Assembly (NCBI RefSeq): GCF_032854445.1
Contig: NC_088297.1
Coordinates: 17,309,127-17,373,126, forward strand
Direction of reading: 5' to 3'
DNA: 64,000 nt
Source: Liolophura sinensis
Taxonomy: Eukaryota; Mollusca; Polyplacophora; Chitonida; Chitonidae
Shown here: positions 34,901-45,904 of the stretch, one piece after another
Layout: each line of letters opens with the position of its first letter
Position numbering within the stretch: position 1 is the first letter of the stretch
Position numbers and translations under genes: made by a program
The notes under the pieces: model-generated
The model's database searches: none
What the model was told of the DNA's origin: nothing
The model's input: the letters and a program-made list of their open reading frames with translations, nothing else

Positions 34901-37900
34901 TGAGTAATAAGTGGACGCATGTGTTTCTTTTGAGTCACAAGTGGTCGTGTCATGAGGACGTTTGTGTTTTCAGAGGCTCATCTGCTTCCATTGCTGCTAA
35001 TCCAACAAGTGCTAATGCTGCTTCAGAATTTGAGCAACTACAGAGAGGTAAGTTTTTGTAAAATAAATAACATCATCTCTGCTGGGGAACTTACATGCAT
35101 TTTCATTTTTGTGTTGGGTTTGGTGTTCTTTTCATCTAGAACAGTTAAATGGTACACAGTATATTTCATTACCACAACAACATTTGGTGATACTTGACTG
35201 AGGGGCGAACACTGATCGAATGGATAAAGGTGAGGCCATTACTCTGGGGTGGAAACTTCCTCCTTGTGAAATCTTCCTTCAGAAAAGTGAAATGTTCTTG
35301 AGCTTGACATTTTGCCATAAGAAACGTTCGTAGCTGAAACTGAAAGAAAATGAAAAATGAGTAGCAGAGTAAAGAGTAGGCTGATGTGGAGCTAAGGGAT
35401 CTTTCTGCTGATGCCAACAAGCTGCGTTGATTACTGTAATTCACCTAAAGTTAAGCGTTCTTAAACTGATACATTTTATGTGATCCGTCTACATTATGGT
35501 ACCATTAAAGCATTTCCTTTTTGGTGAAGTTTGATCAGTTTCTTACGAGAAAAAGTAAAGTGTTGCATTTATTTAAAGTAAAGAAAAGCTAAAATATGAA
35601 GTAAAAAGGTTCATCATACAGACAACTGAAAACTGTGTAAAACTACTTTCATTTATTTTTTTCAGATTTTTTTTTAAGGGTGTTGAAAGGCATTCAAATA
35701 TTTGAACAGTAGGCTTTATAAGCCATACTGACGGTATCTAGGAACTCTGATGTCACACCACCTTTGTTTTTTTTTCGTTATGCTCGCCAGAAGGAAGCAG
35801 TTTTTTTGGGAACATTATTTCAGTAACTTTTTACTCGTGGCTAAAAAGTTATTCGAACTTTCAGAGTCATGATTAGAGTTGGATAAACTTCCTGTGATGT
35901 CAGAGATATAAAGCCCCCCTTAGAAGTCATATGTTTGAGCGCCTTTAACTCTCTTCACAAAAATCTAAAAAAGTAAATTAAAGTATATTTATGAATAGTT
36001 TTAAGTGGCCTATTTAATGATGCCTACTTCGATTTTTAGAGGTCTGAACGTGCTTCTGAAAGTGTTGTTATATGTTTTTCACTGATGTATTAAGAGCTGA
36101 ATGCTTCAATCATTAAAAATGTTTGAGTTCAGAAGTCTCTTAAATGCTGACCCAGGAGTCTCTCACCAATGCGGTCGCTGTGAGTTCAAGTCCAGCTCAT
36201 GCTGGCTTCCTCTCCGGCCGTATGTGGGAAGGTCTTGCAGCAACCTGCGGACGGTTGTGGGATTCCTCTGGGCTCTGCCCGGTTTCCACCCACCATAATG
36301 CTGACCGCCATATAAGTGAAATATTCTTGAGTGGGGCGTAAAACACCAATCAAATAAATAAATAAATAAATAAATCTCTTAAATGCACAACATATAGTAA
36401 CCTGGTTAGTTGTTGATGATGAAAAGTAAGTACATGAGAAGGTCTGCCTGCAACCTGCGGATGGTCATGGGATTCCTCGGGTACGGCGTAAAACACCAAT
36501 CAAATAAGTAAATAAAGAAATAAATAACGGAAAATAATTTTGACATACCTTAACATTAGGTGACATGGTTTTAATCTGTTTTCAGAATTAAGCTATCTTG
36601 ATAACAAAGAGAACATCCTGGATCAGCTGGTGGAACATTCTACGAAACAGTTGAAACATTTGACGGAAAACCAGGAAAACTCAAAATATCCTTATCCGAC
36701 AGCTCCATACCTTCTTACTTTTCTTCAGCCCCAAAGTCTATTTTGTATGTCTATCCTTGCATTCATTTGCCTACTAATCCACTCAATTTGCCTACTAATC
36801 CGCTCAATTTGACTACTAATCCGCTCAGTTTGACTACTAATCCGCTCATTTTGACCACTAATCCGCTCAATTTGCCTACTGATCTGCTTAATTTGCCTAC
36901 TAATCCATTACCCTGTCTCCATCTTCGTTACTGATATTTATTCAAACATTTGCTTGATTTGTTGTTTTGCGTTTTGGTCTCTTCAAATCAGTACTTGCAT
37001 TAATTAGCATATTAATCAGCTTAATTTGCATAACTGCTGTATCCACCGTAATTGTGGACGTATTGAAGGGAGATTTACGAAAGTTAGCCCTTATGGTCTT
37101 CTAAAGCCACATGCTATGTGTATCACTGTGGAGTACTGCAATTTGCATTGGTTTTGTTCAGTATTTTTTGTACTAATCATGAAAGCATTTTGTATGCCAC
37201 ACGTGTGTGCTATGTTGACCTTCCGGAAGTTAAATTTGGGCTACAGTTTTGTACTACATTTATGCTGGTTTTTCCTTAACTCGGTCACGTTAGCTTATGT
37301 CACATATCAAGACATTCGTAGTATACAGTCATTTGAAGAGCAGACAGTGATTGCAATCAAAGCTCCACCAGAGACAAGACTAGAGGTTCCAGACCCATCA
37401 CAGGTAAGTGGGCTATATGGTTAAGCTGTTTGCCACTAGGTAACCATGGTTACGGGTTGATAATTTAGTCATGTTTTGATTAAGTTGGTGCTGTCACTCT
37501 AATCTCGAGTCCAGCTCATTTGGGCCTTCTCTCGTATGTGGTTGTATGTGGGAAGGTCTGTCCACAGACTGCGAATGGTTGTGGATTTCTCCAGGGCTCA
37601 GCCCAGTTTTTTTCCCCACCATAATGCTGGCCGCCGTCATGTAAGTGAAATATTCTGATTACGGCATAAAACCGGGGTCAAATAAATAAATAAAACCTAA
37701 AGGTGATGGAATTAGTTACATTTCAGACTAAGTGGTGTAAGTTGCAGAATTTCAGTAGGTGTTGTGTAAAATATCACTCTTGAAATGTACGTTGTATCAA
37801 AGCCTAACCGAAATACTTGTAAGCTGTTATGATTGGATGAATGTCACACTGCAATGACCGAATGGTAGAAGATGTCTGCCTCAGAAGTGAGCTAAATGTG

Positions 37901-40900
37901 AGTTGTGTTTGTTGTCCCCACCCCACTTGATGTTCTGTGTAAGGGGATTGACTAAGTCCTAATCATGCCGAAGTCAGTGACTTGGTCTACTTTGACTGGA
38001 TGGGACGTTGTACAGTATAGCATTACAGTGGGGCAGCACTGTAAACATCAGCAGTGAGATCAGTCCTGCTAGAAGGGGACACCATTTTGGTATGACTGAA
38101 ATAATGTTAAACCCAAGATAACTTGTGTGAAAATCCTCGGTGATTTTAACAAGTTGTGTATATTTGCTGCACATAGCTAGTATTAGACAAGCGAGACGGC
38201 CTCCAACACAGGACTTAGTGATGTGTGTATTTACACGAGGCATTTTGTTTTTTCTGTCAGAGCATTCAGATCTGGCTGAAGAGTCACAAAGGCCCTGTAG
38301 AAGTGTACTTGTGTCCTGAGGAGGCTCCAGAAGGGGCGGCCACGCATGACAGCAGCACAAGCGAGGAGGAGGAGAGCTCCACATCATTCTCAGAGGACTC
38401 CTGCTCCAATGACAGCTTCAAAGGTGAGTCCCACATTACGGACCCTCAGTGAAATAACATCAGCCACCACAACAAAAAATCCTTCAGTAATCAGTTAAAC
38501 GCTGATGAGATGAAAAAAGGAATACCGTATTTGCTGGAAAGGTTTGTTGGACCGGGATTTCTTTCACCCATAGTAGTGCAGACCTTGAAATAAGGAAATG
38601 GAAGGGTAGTGGCTCTGTACAATTTGCTAAGGGGAGTCTCTTGGGAACAGTAAATCGCTCCATGTCGTGAACTAAGGGGAGCTATGCAGACATGAATCGC
38701 ATGTATCGGTCTTTCTATTGTGAGGAAAAAATGTGACCTCAGATACGTGTAGTCTTAGTTAAAGTACACAGTGAATAGGTATGAACATGTGAAAGGAATC
38801 TCAGTCCACGACATCATTAAATAATGACACACTGACAGGTAGAGATACCAAGGTTTGGCTGATCAATGCATAAAGAATATCTCGTTTAAATTCGTCACCA
38901 CAAGCCTGAACCGTTAAAATTAAACTCATCTAATCTTTTCGTTTATTGTTTGTGATGATCCTCAACTGGACATGTATGACTTTTTGGCAATACACAAAGA
39001 CACAGGAAAACATGTACTTAGTGAATGAAAAATCACATCATTGAAGAAATACCAATGCTACATATTTGTCATTGAAGAAATACCAATGCTACATATCTGT
39101 CATTGTAACAGCAAATGCCATGCTATCACACCCGTATATAGGAGCCTCCGTGGCTCAGTCGGTTAGCACGCCAGCGCAGCCATCCAGGAGTCTCTCACCA
39201 ATGCAGTCGCTGTGAGATCAAGTCCAGCTCATGCTGGCTTCTTCTCAGGCCGTATATTGGAAGGTCTGTCAGCAACCTGCTGGTGGTCATGGGTTTCTCA
39301 GGGCTCAGCCCGGTTTCCTCCCACCGTAATGCTGGCCGCTGTCGTACAAGTGAAATATTCTTGAGCACGGTGTAAAACACCCATCAAATAAATAAATAAA
39401 TAAATCACACCCGTGTAATCTTAGCGTTGATGACAAATGCCTGGTGAAATTGTGCTTTGTCAAGTAGCTTGTCTCGTTAATGCATGTGCAGATCTCCTCA
39501 CGTGCTTTCCCGCGGATTCTACTGAATGTCAGAGCATTTTCTGCAGATTCACTGGTGCCGTAGCCAATGTCACTTGCATTCCACCCCAGAAAAGTGGATA
39601 AATTAACAAAATTTCCCTTGTTGCCTCTCTCAGTTACAATGGACGCCAGCACGATACCATCTTCCAGTTCATAACGTTTTCAGTGAGCATGTGTCGCTTC
39701 TCAAAGCGGCAAAGCTTCCAGATTGTCAGCTGTTCTGTATGAGAGCAAGTCTGCATGTGTTCGATACGAGTGTGTCCAGACATTCCATAGAATTTTTGTT
39801 TCGAAATCTTGTTGAAATAAAATGAAATAAATACTGAACACTTTACAGCAAGGGGTGCGATGAATCTCATTCTCAGTGTAAGGTTTGGATGCGCAATGTC
39901 TGCTGACTGCTATGTTACATGTGAAAAATACTGGAGCATGGCATTAGACAACAATAACATAAATGGTGCCAAAGTTGCCTGAAAAAATGCATTTGTAGAC
40001 GAAACTAAAGGTCATGAAGCATTGCTTTGTTATCTAACTTTTCGTTCCAAACAAACCTCAGGTCACCTGTCTGAGATCAGTAGAATTCTCGGAATCTGGC
40101 AAAACGAGAAACTCTGCATGGATTGTAATAGAGACCTTTAGTAAGAAGTCAGAAGTTCAACTTGTAACCTCAAACTAAACTAGGTAAACTGATTGTACTT
40201 TTGAAGTTACAAGTTTCACTTGGTAACATCTAACTAAAGGTTTCTATTGCACATTTTAAAACCACTGATAAGAATAAGGAAAGATAAGGCCAGGTAACAA
40301 AGCTCTCTTAGTTTCCTCTACCCATAGACCTGATCCCAGGATCACGCAGCAGTCTTAGACTTAAGTCAAACTTTTAACATCAAAATACATGTAGTTTATT
40401 GTGCTAAAATTGTGATACACTTTAGGAATTTGCTTCAGTTCTGAGGTTTGTCTCGGTTCTTCCTGATAAAATCGAAAATTGGCGATTAAGTTCCAGTCCA
40501 ATACAACACGCTGAGACGAAGTGGGAATTAAGTCAGAGACGGCATCATGATCCTCCTGGGGCCAGAACCCGATCGTCCTGAAAGTGGAAGACAAAAAAAT
40601 GACCACCCACCTGTATGCAGCTGCAACAAAACTGCAACAGTAAGAACGGTTGTAGCTCAAAGATTTCCAGTTCAGTATAAACTCCTATCAAGTTTTGGAT
40701 AAATGGGTCAATAATTTTTGTCTTTCTCTGCCTGTAGGTGGAGCTGCAAAGTCAGCGCTTCTGATGGACCAGGACATTTTACCTGACACAGAACAATTAA
40801 ATCTGACACAGACAGAGGACCAGAACCTAGATGCACTGGTGGCCCTCGAGCCGCCCATCAACGTGGAGGATTATATCTTCAGTTTAGAAGAAGGGGAGGG

Positions 40901-40940
40901 AATCGCAGATCTGTTTGATGCGTATGACATGCAGTTTTAG
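28966..40940 (+). CDS. E2F1/2/3-type transcription factor
   Basis: Nine exons: 28966-29280, 32416-32521, 34061-34152, 34417-34541, 34974-35047, 36586-36685, 37289-37403, 38261-38423 and 40738-40940. They join in frame to 430 aa, close to human E2F1 (437). In order: an RxL cyclin-A docking motif KRKLEL (about 107-112); the winged-helix DNA-binding domain (about 148-213) with [16 protein letters not shown]; a leucine-rich dimerisation region for DP (about 220-275); the marked box ([37 protein letters not shown]); an acidic Ser/Glu stretch; and the retinoblastoma-binding motif [17 protein letters not shown] near 408-424. The RxL motif and pocket-binding C-terminus place it with activator E2Fs 1-3, not E2F4/5 or E2F7/8. 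It should drive S-phase genes with DP and be restrained by RB. Intron 6 is AT-AC; the other seven are GT-AG. Start: first ATG in a frame running to exon 2. Confidence 0.94.
30691..31046 (-). repeat. tRNA-derived SINE family 2, full-length copy with target-site duplication
   Basis: Flanked by a 12-bp duplication AGTGGTAATTGA (30679-30690 and 31047-31058). Read on the minus strand it starts with a tRNA-like head: 'ccggatagcacagttggtag', then a B-box-like 'ggatcaatcctgg'. It continues through the body shared with 3284-3520 and ends with 'gttaaaccccaagcactcac' and a (tcac)n tail. Lies in E2F intron 1. Confidence 0.92.
31505..32291 (-). mobile_element. piggyBac-like element remnant, 787 bp, in E2F intron 1
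   Basis: Flanked by TTAA on both sides (31501-31504 and 32292-32295), with a perfect 10-bp terminal inverted repeat CTCATTTGCT / AGCAAATGAG. TTAA targets are the hallmark of piggyBac-type transposons. Near the right end 'cttgagccgcttgcgag' and 'cttaagccgctcccgag' form subterminal repeats. The minus strand keeps the start of a transposase-like frame (next entry); the catalytic part is deleted. Confidence 0.75.
31800..31975 (-). pseudogene. Broken N-terminus of a piggyBac-like transposase
   Basis: From the ATG at 31975 the frame reads [18 protein letters not shown] and hits TGA at 31919-31921. In another frame it continues [20 protein letters not shown] and on to [11 protein letters not shown]. 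An acidic, Asp/Ser-rich start of this kind is common in piggyBac transposases, but it carries no catalytic residue, so the assignment leans on the TTAA-flanked ends. At least one frameshift and the loss of the DDE domain make it inactive. Confidence 0.5.
32636..33905 (+). repeat. 1.3-kb minisatellite of 40-bp units in E2F intron 2
   Basis: About 30 units of roughly 40 bp: 'ctccacagcctgtgtgacct' plus 'agatcacaagcagtcagtgc'. Each has a palindromic or near-palindromic core; the variant TGTGATCTAGATCACA is a perfect 16-bp palindrome. The commoner GTGACCTAGATCAC contains TGACCT, the complement of the nuclear-receptor half-site AGGTCA. Units at the edges are more diverged. It fills most of the intron (32522-34060) just upstream of the exons for the DNA-binding domain. 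Confidence 0.93.
34548..34655 (+). repeat. SINE family 1, 3' fragment in E2F intron 4
   Basis: 'ccataatgctggccgccat', 'gcgtaaaacaccagtcaaat' and an (aaat)n tail; the 5' two thirds are missing. Confidence 0.8.
34725..34958 (+). repeat. Tandem array in E2F intron 4, about 30-36-bp unit
   Basis: 'gtttcctttgagtaacaa' with 'tggacgtgtatgt' recurs about seven times immediately upstream of exon 5 (34974). Open frames on both strands here are repeat artefacts. Confidence 0.85.
36148..36374 (+). repeat. SINE family 1, 5'-truncated copy with target-site duplication
   Basis: Flanked by a 12-bp direct repeat TCTCTTAAATGC (36136-36147 and 36375-36386) in E2F intron 5. It begins at 'tgacccaggagtctctcacc', so the A box and most of the tRNA head are missing, while B box, body and (aaat)n tail are intact. 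Little diverged from other copies. Confidence 0.94.
36440..36528 (+). repeat. SINE family 1, internally deleted fragment
   Basis: 'gcaacctgcggatggtcatg' joins directly to 'gggtacggcgtaaaacacc' and the A-rich tail, skipping about 70 bp of the body. Confidence 0.8.
36686..37288 (+). other. U12-type AT-AC intron (E2F intron 6)
   Basis: The 5' splice site is ATATCCTT (36686-36693), matching the U12 AT-AC consensus. The branch sequence TTCCTTAAC (37272-37280) matches the U12 branch consensus and lies about 9 nt from the terminal AC (37287-37288). Splicing AA|G makes a Lys codon and joins ...ENQENS-K to LAYVTYQD, the same point as in other E2Fs. No GT-AG alternative keeps this protein joint. Vertebrate E2F genes are known to carry U12-type introns. 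Confidence 0.9.
36766..36910 (+). repeat. 21-bp tandem repeat inside the AT-AC intron
   Basis: 'tactaatccgctcaatttgc' recurs about seven times with small changes. Confidence 0.88.
37498..37693 (+). repeat. SINE family 1, 5'-truncated diverged copy in E2F intron 7
   Basis: 'agtccagctcat', 'gtgggaaggtctgtc', 'ccataatgctggccgccgtc' and (aaat)n tail. Starts downstream of the A box. Confidence 0.85.
38424..39125. other. E2F intron 8, first part; nothing recognised
   Basis: AT-rich intronic sequence without exon, RNA gene or clear repeat, apart from a short direct repeat 'cattgaagaaataccaatgc' near 39040-39090. Confidence 0.4.
39136..39404 (+). repeat. SINE family 1, full-length copy with target-site duplication in E2F intron 8
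   Basis: Flanked by a 10-bp duplication TCACACCCGT (39126-39135 and 39405-39414). The head 'tggctcagtcggttagcacg' holds a consensus Pol III A box and 'gtgagatcaagtcc' the B box. Full body and (aaat)n tail. Confidence 0.95.
39960..40120 (+). repeat. Dispersed repeat family D, copy in E2F intron 8
   Basis: 'gagatcagtagaattctcgg' aligns with 'aaaatcaatagaattctcga' at 47300; the left part is more diverged. It abuts the fold-back element at 40123. Confidence 0.5.
40123..40252. repeat. Fold-back element in E2F intron 8
   Basis: Left arm 'taatagagacctttagt' plus 'caacttgtaacctcaaac' is complementary to right arm 'gaagttacaagtttcac' plus 'actaaaggtttctattgc'. The transcript could fold into a hairpin of roughly 55 bp with mismatches. 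Confidence 0.7.
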
Positions 40941-43588
40941 GCTTACATAGACATAGAGAATTTGGCATCTTGGGGAAAATCTATGCCAGTTGTCTGACTT
41001 GATTCACCAAACATTAATGATGTCCAGGTGATAAAGACTGAGGTTTTTACTGCTCTCAAAACTGCTGTTTTACATTGTAAGTTTATATTTACATGCAGGG
41101 TCTTTAGGATCGATTAATATGTGAGCAATGTTGGCCAATTATATTCAAGATAATGGGTGTTAAGGAGTGAAAATATTCCCTTTTACATGGTCTTGTTTAA
41201 GCATAGTTCATGGGGTGAACTGATAGGCTATAAAAAAGCCGCTGTAGTAATCAATAATTATACTAATTAAGTTAATAATTTAATGATACAAAAGTGTTGT
41301 TTTGTCATTATCACCATTATCACCATAAAGAACTTTATGTAATTTCATGTCTTGCTGGAAATGTAATTGTAATACTGTTAATTCACACAGAAATAGTAAA
41401 ATAAAAAATCTGCTAAGAATTTTATAAATTTCACAGTTTACAAGTTTGTAGATACAACCATTGGCAGCATCAGTTTTTTATGTACTTTAATTCGAAATAG
41501 GGGTAAGAAGGTATAATTATCTGTGTTGGACTAACTTCTGAGCACCTAAATTTCATAATTTAGGAAAAAGTGAAGAAAATATTAAAATTAAAATAAAATA
41601 AAATATTAAAATTAAAATAAATGCCTCTTCTGGAAATTGATAATTAATGGTTATCCCTGCATTTGTAACATAAAATTAATGTAATTAAATTAAAAAAAAA
41701 ATTGCCTTCATTTGACTCGAACCAGTCAGGGTTCTTGCACATTTTTCACAGTACATGTAATATTCACTTCATCTGTTTGGAGAAAAGAAATGAGGAAAAC
41801 ATTTTGCGTTGTCGACTCTTGCGACTCAAAAGAAATAAACCTTTTGTTGCTCAAGGTATAAAGCCTCCCAAAAGTGTACGATTTGATAACATAAAAAGCA
41901 GCAGTTGCTGTGTTCTGTTTGCAGGAGTCTACTACAGGTAAAACTAGCTGTACATTGTAAGTCTTTTAAACAGATGCATCTTACCACTGCACACTGTCCA
42001 GAGACAGATTTCCTTCCTTTATGAATGAATTTTGTTCAGTATCATTTCATGCTATCAAAATGGTTGTAGCTACAACAGGCACTTCCTTGTGATAGACTGT
42101 ACTCTAGATGCAGAGATATCCAGGAAACTGACATTTTGGAGAAATGACAATTTTTTTTCTTTTTCTTTCACAAATGGTCAGGAAAGTGTAGCATTTCATG
42201 TTTTACTGAAAAAAATAAGGGGTTGCATTTATTCCTGTCACTTGAAATCAATGGGGCGAATATCCAAGTTTGTCATGTGTATGAACATCTACTTTTTGAG
42301 ATACGTGCTGGTTATTGGCAGCTGGATTTTTACAGGAGAAAACCGTAGTCGTGTGGCAAAAAGTTATGGTTTGTTCATGTTTTTCACTGTGACGAGTAGA
42401 AATGTAAGTTTTGAAGTTTATCAGTTGAATGCGAGGTTAATACTACTCTGCTAAAACAACACGAAAGCTGTTACATGTATATAAGCAATACAATATAGGT
42501 TAAATGGTGCTATGTTAAGATGAGAAATCAATTTGTGTGCATTATATCCCAGCAGTATCCAGATTGTATTGAAGTGTGTTTGATAGGTTATAATTCCAGA
42601 GCATGATTATGTTAAATGGATTCTCTTATACAGCCCTGGTGGAAACTTTGTTGTAGAAGTGACGGGCAGCATTCTGTAGAAGCTACCTTACTCCGCTGAT
42701 GTGTGTTAATTAAAAGCTATACTTAGCTTGTTAATCAAACTCAGTTTTGTTTTGCTCGGTAGTGCCGAAAAATTAGCTGTTTTATGATTTCTTTTTTTTT
42801 TTTGGTTTTGTGACGTAAAACCAGGATTTGCATGTCAAATTGTTGCGTGAGGAATTAAACTGCTTTGTGTGCCGATCTATTTTTCTGTTGCATGTACAAT
42901 TAACAGCAACTTCATCTTAAGTAATGCTTTTGCATTTATTAATGATATATATCTAAATATATATGTGTATATATATATATATCGAAAGTTATATATTTAT
43001 TGTCCCAATTTCAAGAATGGGACAAAGTACTCTATTTGCAGGACTATTATCTTACGAAAATGGTCGTTAAATATCTTCAGGAATGCTCATAGTTTAGGAC
43101 AATTTTGACCCAAGTAAAAGTTAATATGTGATTTAAATGTTTGTTTTTTGAACTTTTCGCATGTTCTGACAATTCTGTGGCAATTTAAAGCGCATAAACT
43201 GAACATCATGTATAAGTTTTACGTTTTGCCTTTTGTTTGTGGAAAATTATTGTGCAGTTGAAGTGTAATTTCCTTAAGTATTGGATTCTCGAAAATAAAG
43301 TTGTTGTAGATGTCCATAAAAAAATCATTTCTTCGAAAAAATATAACTTGAAATTGCTTGTTTTCATGTAATTACCAGGTCATTAAACAAAATTCGAGCT
43401 AATTTATTATCTTTGAAGCTTATCGCGTGAAGTGACTGAAAAATGGTAACTGATCTTGCCTGATATTATTCAGGTGAAAAACATCAAGAATTAATTGAAT
43501 AAGTAACACAATTCTATTTAAGATACCATCATTGTGAAATTTATTTTCTGGTCAGATTTGTCTAGAAATAATGAGGATGATTCTTCTA
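40941..43588. other. E2F 3' flank; no further gene recognised
   Basis: AT-rich sequence expected to hold the E2F 3' UTR. Candidate polyadenylation signals (AATAAA) occur near 41580-41620 and at about 43294; which is used cannot be told. Open frames at 41702-41941 and 42032-42454 have no domain or splice context. A short (TA)n run lies near 42965-42982. Confidence 0.4.
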
Positions 43589-43600
43589 TTTAATGCTGTA

Positions 43601-43857
43601 TTTATTTATTTATTTATTTGATTGGTGTTTTACACTGTACTCAAGAATATTTCACTTATACGACGGCGGCCAGCATTATGGTGGGTGGAAACCGGGGGAA
43701 ACCCACGACCAACCGCAGGTTGTTGGCAGACCTTCCCACTTACGGCTGGAGAGGAAGCCAGCATGAGCTGGACTTGAACTCACAGCGACAGCATTGGTGA
43801 GGCTCCTGGGTCATTACGCTGCGCTAGCGTGCTAACCGACTGAGCCACGGAGGCCCC
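43601..43857 (-). repeat. SINE family 1, full-length copy with target-site duplication
   Basis: Flanked by a 12-bp duplication TTTAATGCTGTA (43589-43600 and 43858-43869). At 257 bp it runs from the (aaat)n tail to the end of the head ('tgagccacggaggcccc' on the plus strand). A good reference copy for the family. Confidence 0.96.
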
Positions 43858-44519
43858 TTTAATGCTGTAAACAGCAATTTTAATGGATGTTAGTGTGTTT
43901 TATAAGCTTTGAGACATTTTCTCTTCCTGTGTGCAGTAAAGATATTTATTCTCTGTCTGATTTCTTGTATTATACAGTTTTTATCAGTCAAAATTAGAAA
44001 GTAATAAAGTATGTTTAAAATATGAACATTTTCTTAGTTTTGTGCATTATAACATTGGTAATTGTATTGACAGCACATTAATACTTGGTGCATGGTCGAT
44101 TTCCATCTGAATGAATCTCTAATTCAGATTGCCTGTCATCCGTGTCTCGTGGTTGGGTCAGTCAAAGCACATAGTTGCTGGCTTACTTTCTGATGGTAGG
44201 TTGGAAGGACTGTCAGCGACCTGTGAACAAGGCCTTCATGACATAATGGTCTGCCATGCTCTTGTTTTTTGTCATACATGAAGTCTGAAGATTACAGTTC
44301 TGTAACAAGTGGGGGAGTTCCCCAGTAATTTGCCAAACGTCAGTGGTTTACTCTGCATAGGCATTCTGGTTTCTTCCACCTATCAAACAGATTAGGCCAT
44401 ATCAAACAATAAATTTCAAATTTTCACTCTTAAATCCTTCCTGGCATGGTTGTAAGCATCAGGAAATAGGCCAACAGATACTACATGTACATTGTCTTGA
44501 TGTCCTTATGCTGTGATTG

Positions 44520-44995
44520 AGTGGGTGCAATGTCTAGCGCCTTGTGCTGTGACTCAGTGGGTGTGATATCTGGTGTCCTTGTGCTGTGACTGAGTGGGTG
44601 TGATATCTGGTGTCCTTGTGCCGCAACTGGTGTGCGTTTGATGTCTGGTGCCGTGACTGAGTGTGTGATGTCTGGTTTTTGTGCTGTGACTGAATGGTTG
44701 TGATGTCTGGTGTCCTTGTGCTGTGACGAATTGGGTGTCTCTCTGGTGTCCTTGGGCTGTGACTGTGTGGGTGTGATATGTGGTGTCCTTGTGCTGTGAT
44801 GGAGTGGCTGTGATGTTTGGTGTCCTTGTGCCGTAACTGAGTGGGCGTGATGTCGGTGTCCTTGTGCTGTGACAGTGGTGATGTCTGGTGTCCTTGTGCT
44901 GTGACTGAGTGGGTATCATGTATGGTGTCCTTGTACAATGAGTGGGTGTCATGACTGACCTCCTTGTATTGTGACTGAGTGGGACAGTTTGGATG
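44520..44995 (+). repeat. Minisatellite, about 36-bp unit, between E2F and TMCC genes
   Basis: 'ggtgtccttgtgctgtgact' plus 'gagtgggtgtgatatct' recurs about 13 times with substitutions and length changes. Two minus-strand frames stay open (up to 169 codons, His/Thr/Gln-rich) because units lack stops; they are not regarded as genes. Confidence 0.92.
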
Positions 44996-45634
44996 TCCAG
45001 CTAAGGCAGTAAGAGTGGAGGAATCCACAAATTTTCTGTCCAAGGTCGGAGTTCAACCAGCACCATGCTATCCGTCCAGGCGATCACAAGAATCACCAAA
45101 ACTGCACAGCCACAAACAGCTCCATCCGACGTGAGGATGTTGGTCATGTGGCTGGTGAGAGGTGCTCTAAAAAGGACAGCTCTAAATTGAAATAAATGTG
45201 GGCATCACAAGACAGACTACTAAAAACTATGTCCAAGAGTAGGCCTACTTAGTCATATTTTTATACTTTTTTTTTTCAAGACGGAATTACTGTAAGTGCC
45301 TTCAAATGTTTGAGGGTGAGCTTTTTCATGCATATTTTTCACTCTTCCATACGATGAATCTTCCTTCATTTTTCTAGCTTTCTTTCACTTCTTGTGACCT
45401 TTGGAACTACTTTGTCAGCATTCATCAATAAAGTCGTTTTAGATCGTTGGTTAGAACTGCGATTAAGATAAGACATGTTGAGACTTGCTGCGCGCTATCC
45501 TGACATTGCGGCGCCACAGCCAGTACTAAAACAAAAGCAAATATAACACCGTGGGCTCAAACAGCGGAGCTTCGTATCCTTTCGTCTATCTTAATCCCAG
45601 GTTAGAATGATACTGTCCATGCTTTAGATAAAGA

Positions 45635-45904
45635 TTTATTTATCTATCTGATTGGTGTTTTACGCCGTACTCAAAAAAATTTCACTTATATGACGGCGGC
45701 CAGCATTATGGTGGGAGGAAACCGGGCAGAGCCCAGGGGAAACCCACGACCATCCGCACGTTGCTGGAAACCCTTCCCACGTACGGCTGGAGAGGAAGCC
45801 AGCATGATCTGGACTTGAACTCACAGCGACAGCATTGGTGAGAGACTCCTGGGTCATTTCGCTATGCTAGCGCGCTAACCAACTGAGCCACGGAGGCCCC
45901 GGAC
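45635..45904 (-). repeat. SINE family 1, full-length copy with target-site duplication
   Basis: Flanked by a 13-bp duplication CTTTAGATAAAGA (45622-45634 and 45905-45917). Complete from the tail to the head, ending 'gagccacggaggcccc'. Confidence 0.96.

Noticed and set aside
34750-34953. Repetitive minus-strand frame of the form TQRKHTRP.
   Set aside because: Artefact of the tandem array in E2F intron 4, antisense to a real gene.
36686-37288. A GT-AG intron between E2F exons 6 and 7, for example using the AG at 37292-37293.
   Set aside because: No GT donor downstream of ENQENSK keeps the protein joint with LAYVTYQD, while AT-AC sites with a perfect U12 branch sequence do.
42032-42454. 140-codon frame downstream of E2F.
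   Set aside because: No recognisable domain, unbiased composition and position in the expected 3' flank; consistent with a chance frame.
43801-43857. tRNA-like sequence (GGCTCAGT.GGTTAGC with B box) suggesting tRNA genes at several places.
   Set aside because: These are SINE heads with a fixed non-tRNA body and A-rich tail; the acceptor and anticodon arms do not form a proper cloverleaf.
44534-45043. 169-codon minus-strand frame rich in His, Thr and Gln, resembling a repetitive secreted protein.
   Set aside because: It coincides with a minisatellite and a second minus-strand frame is open over the same stretch, as expected for stop-free units.
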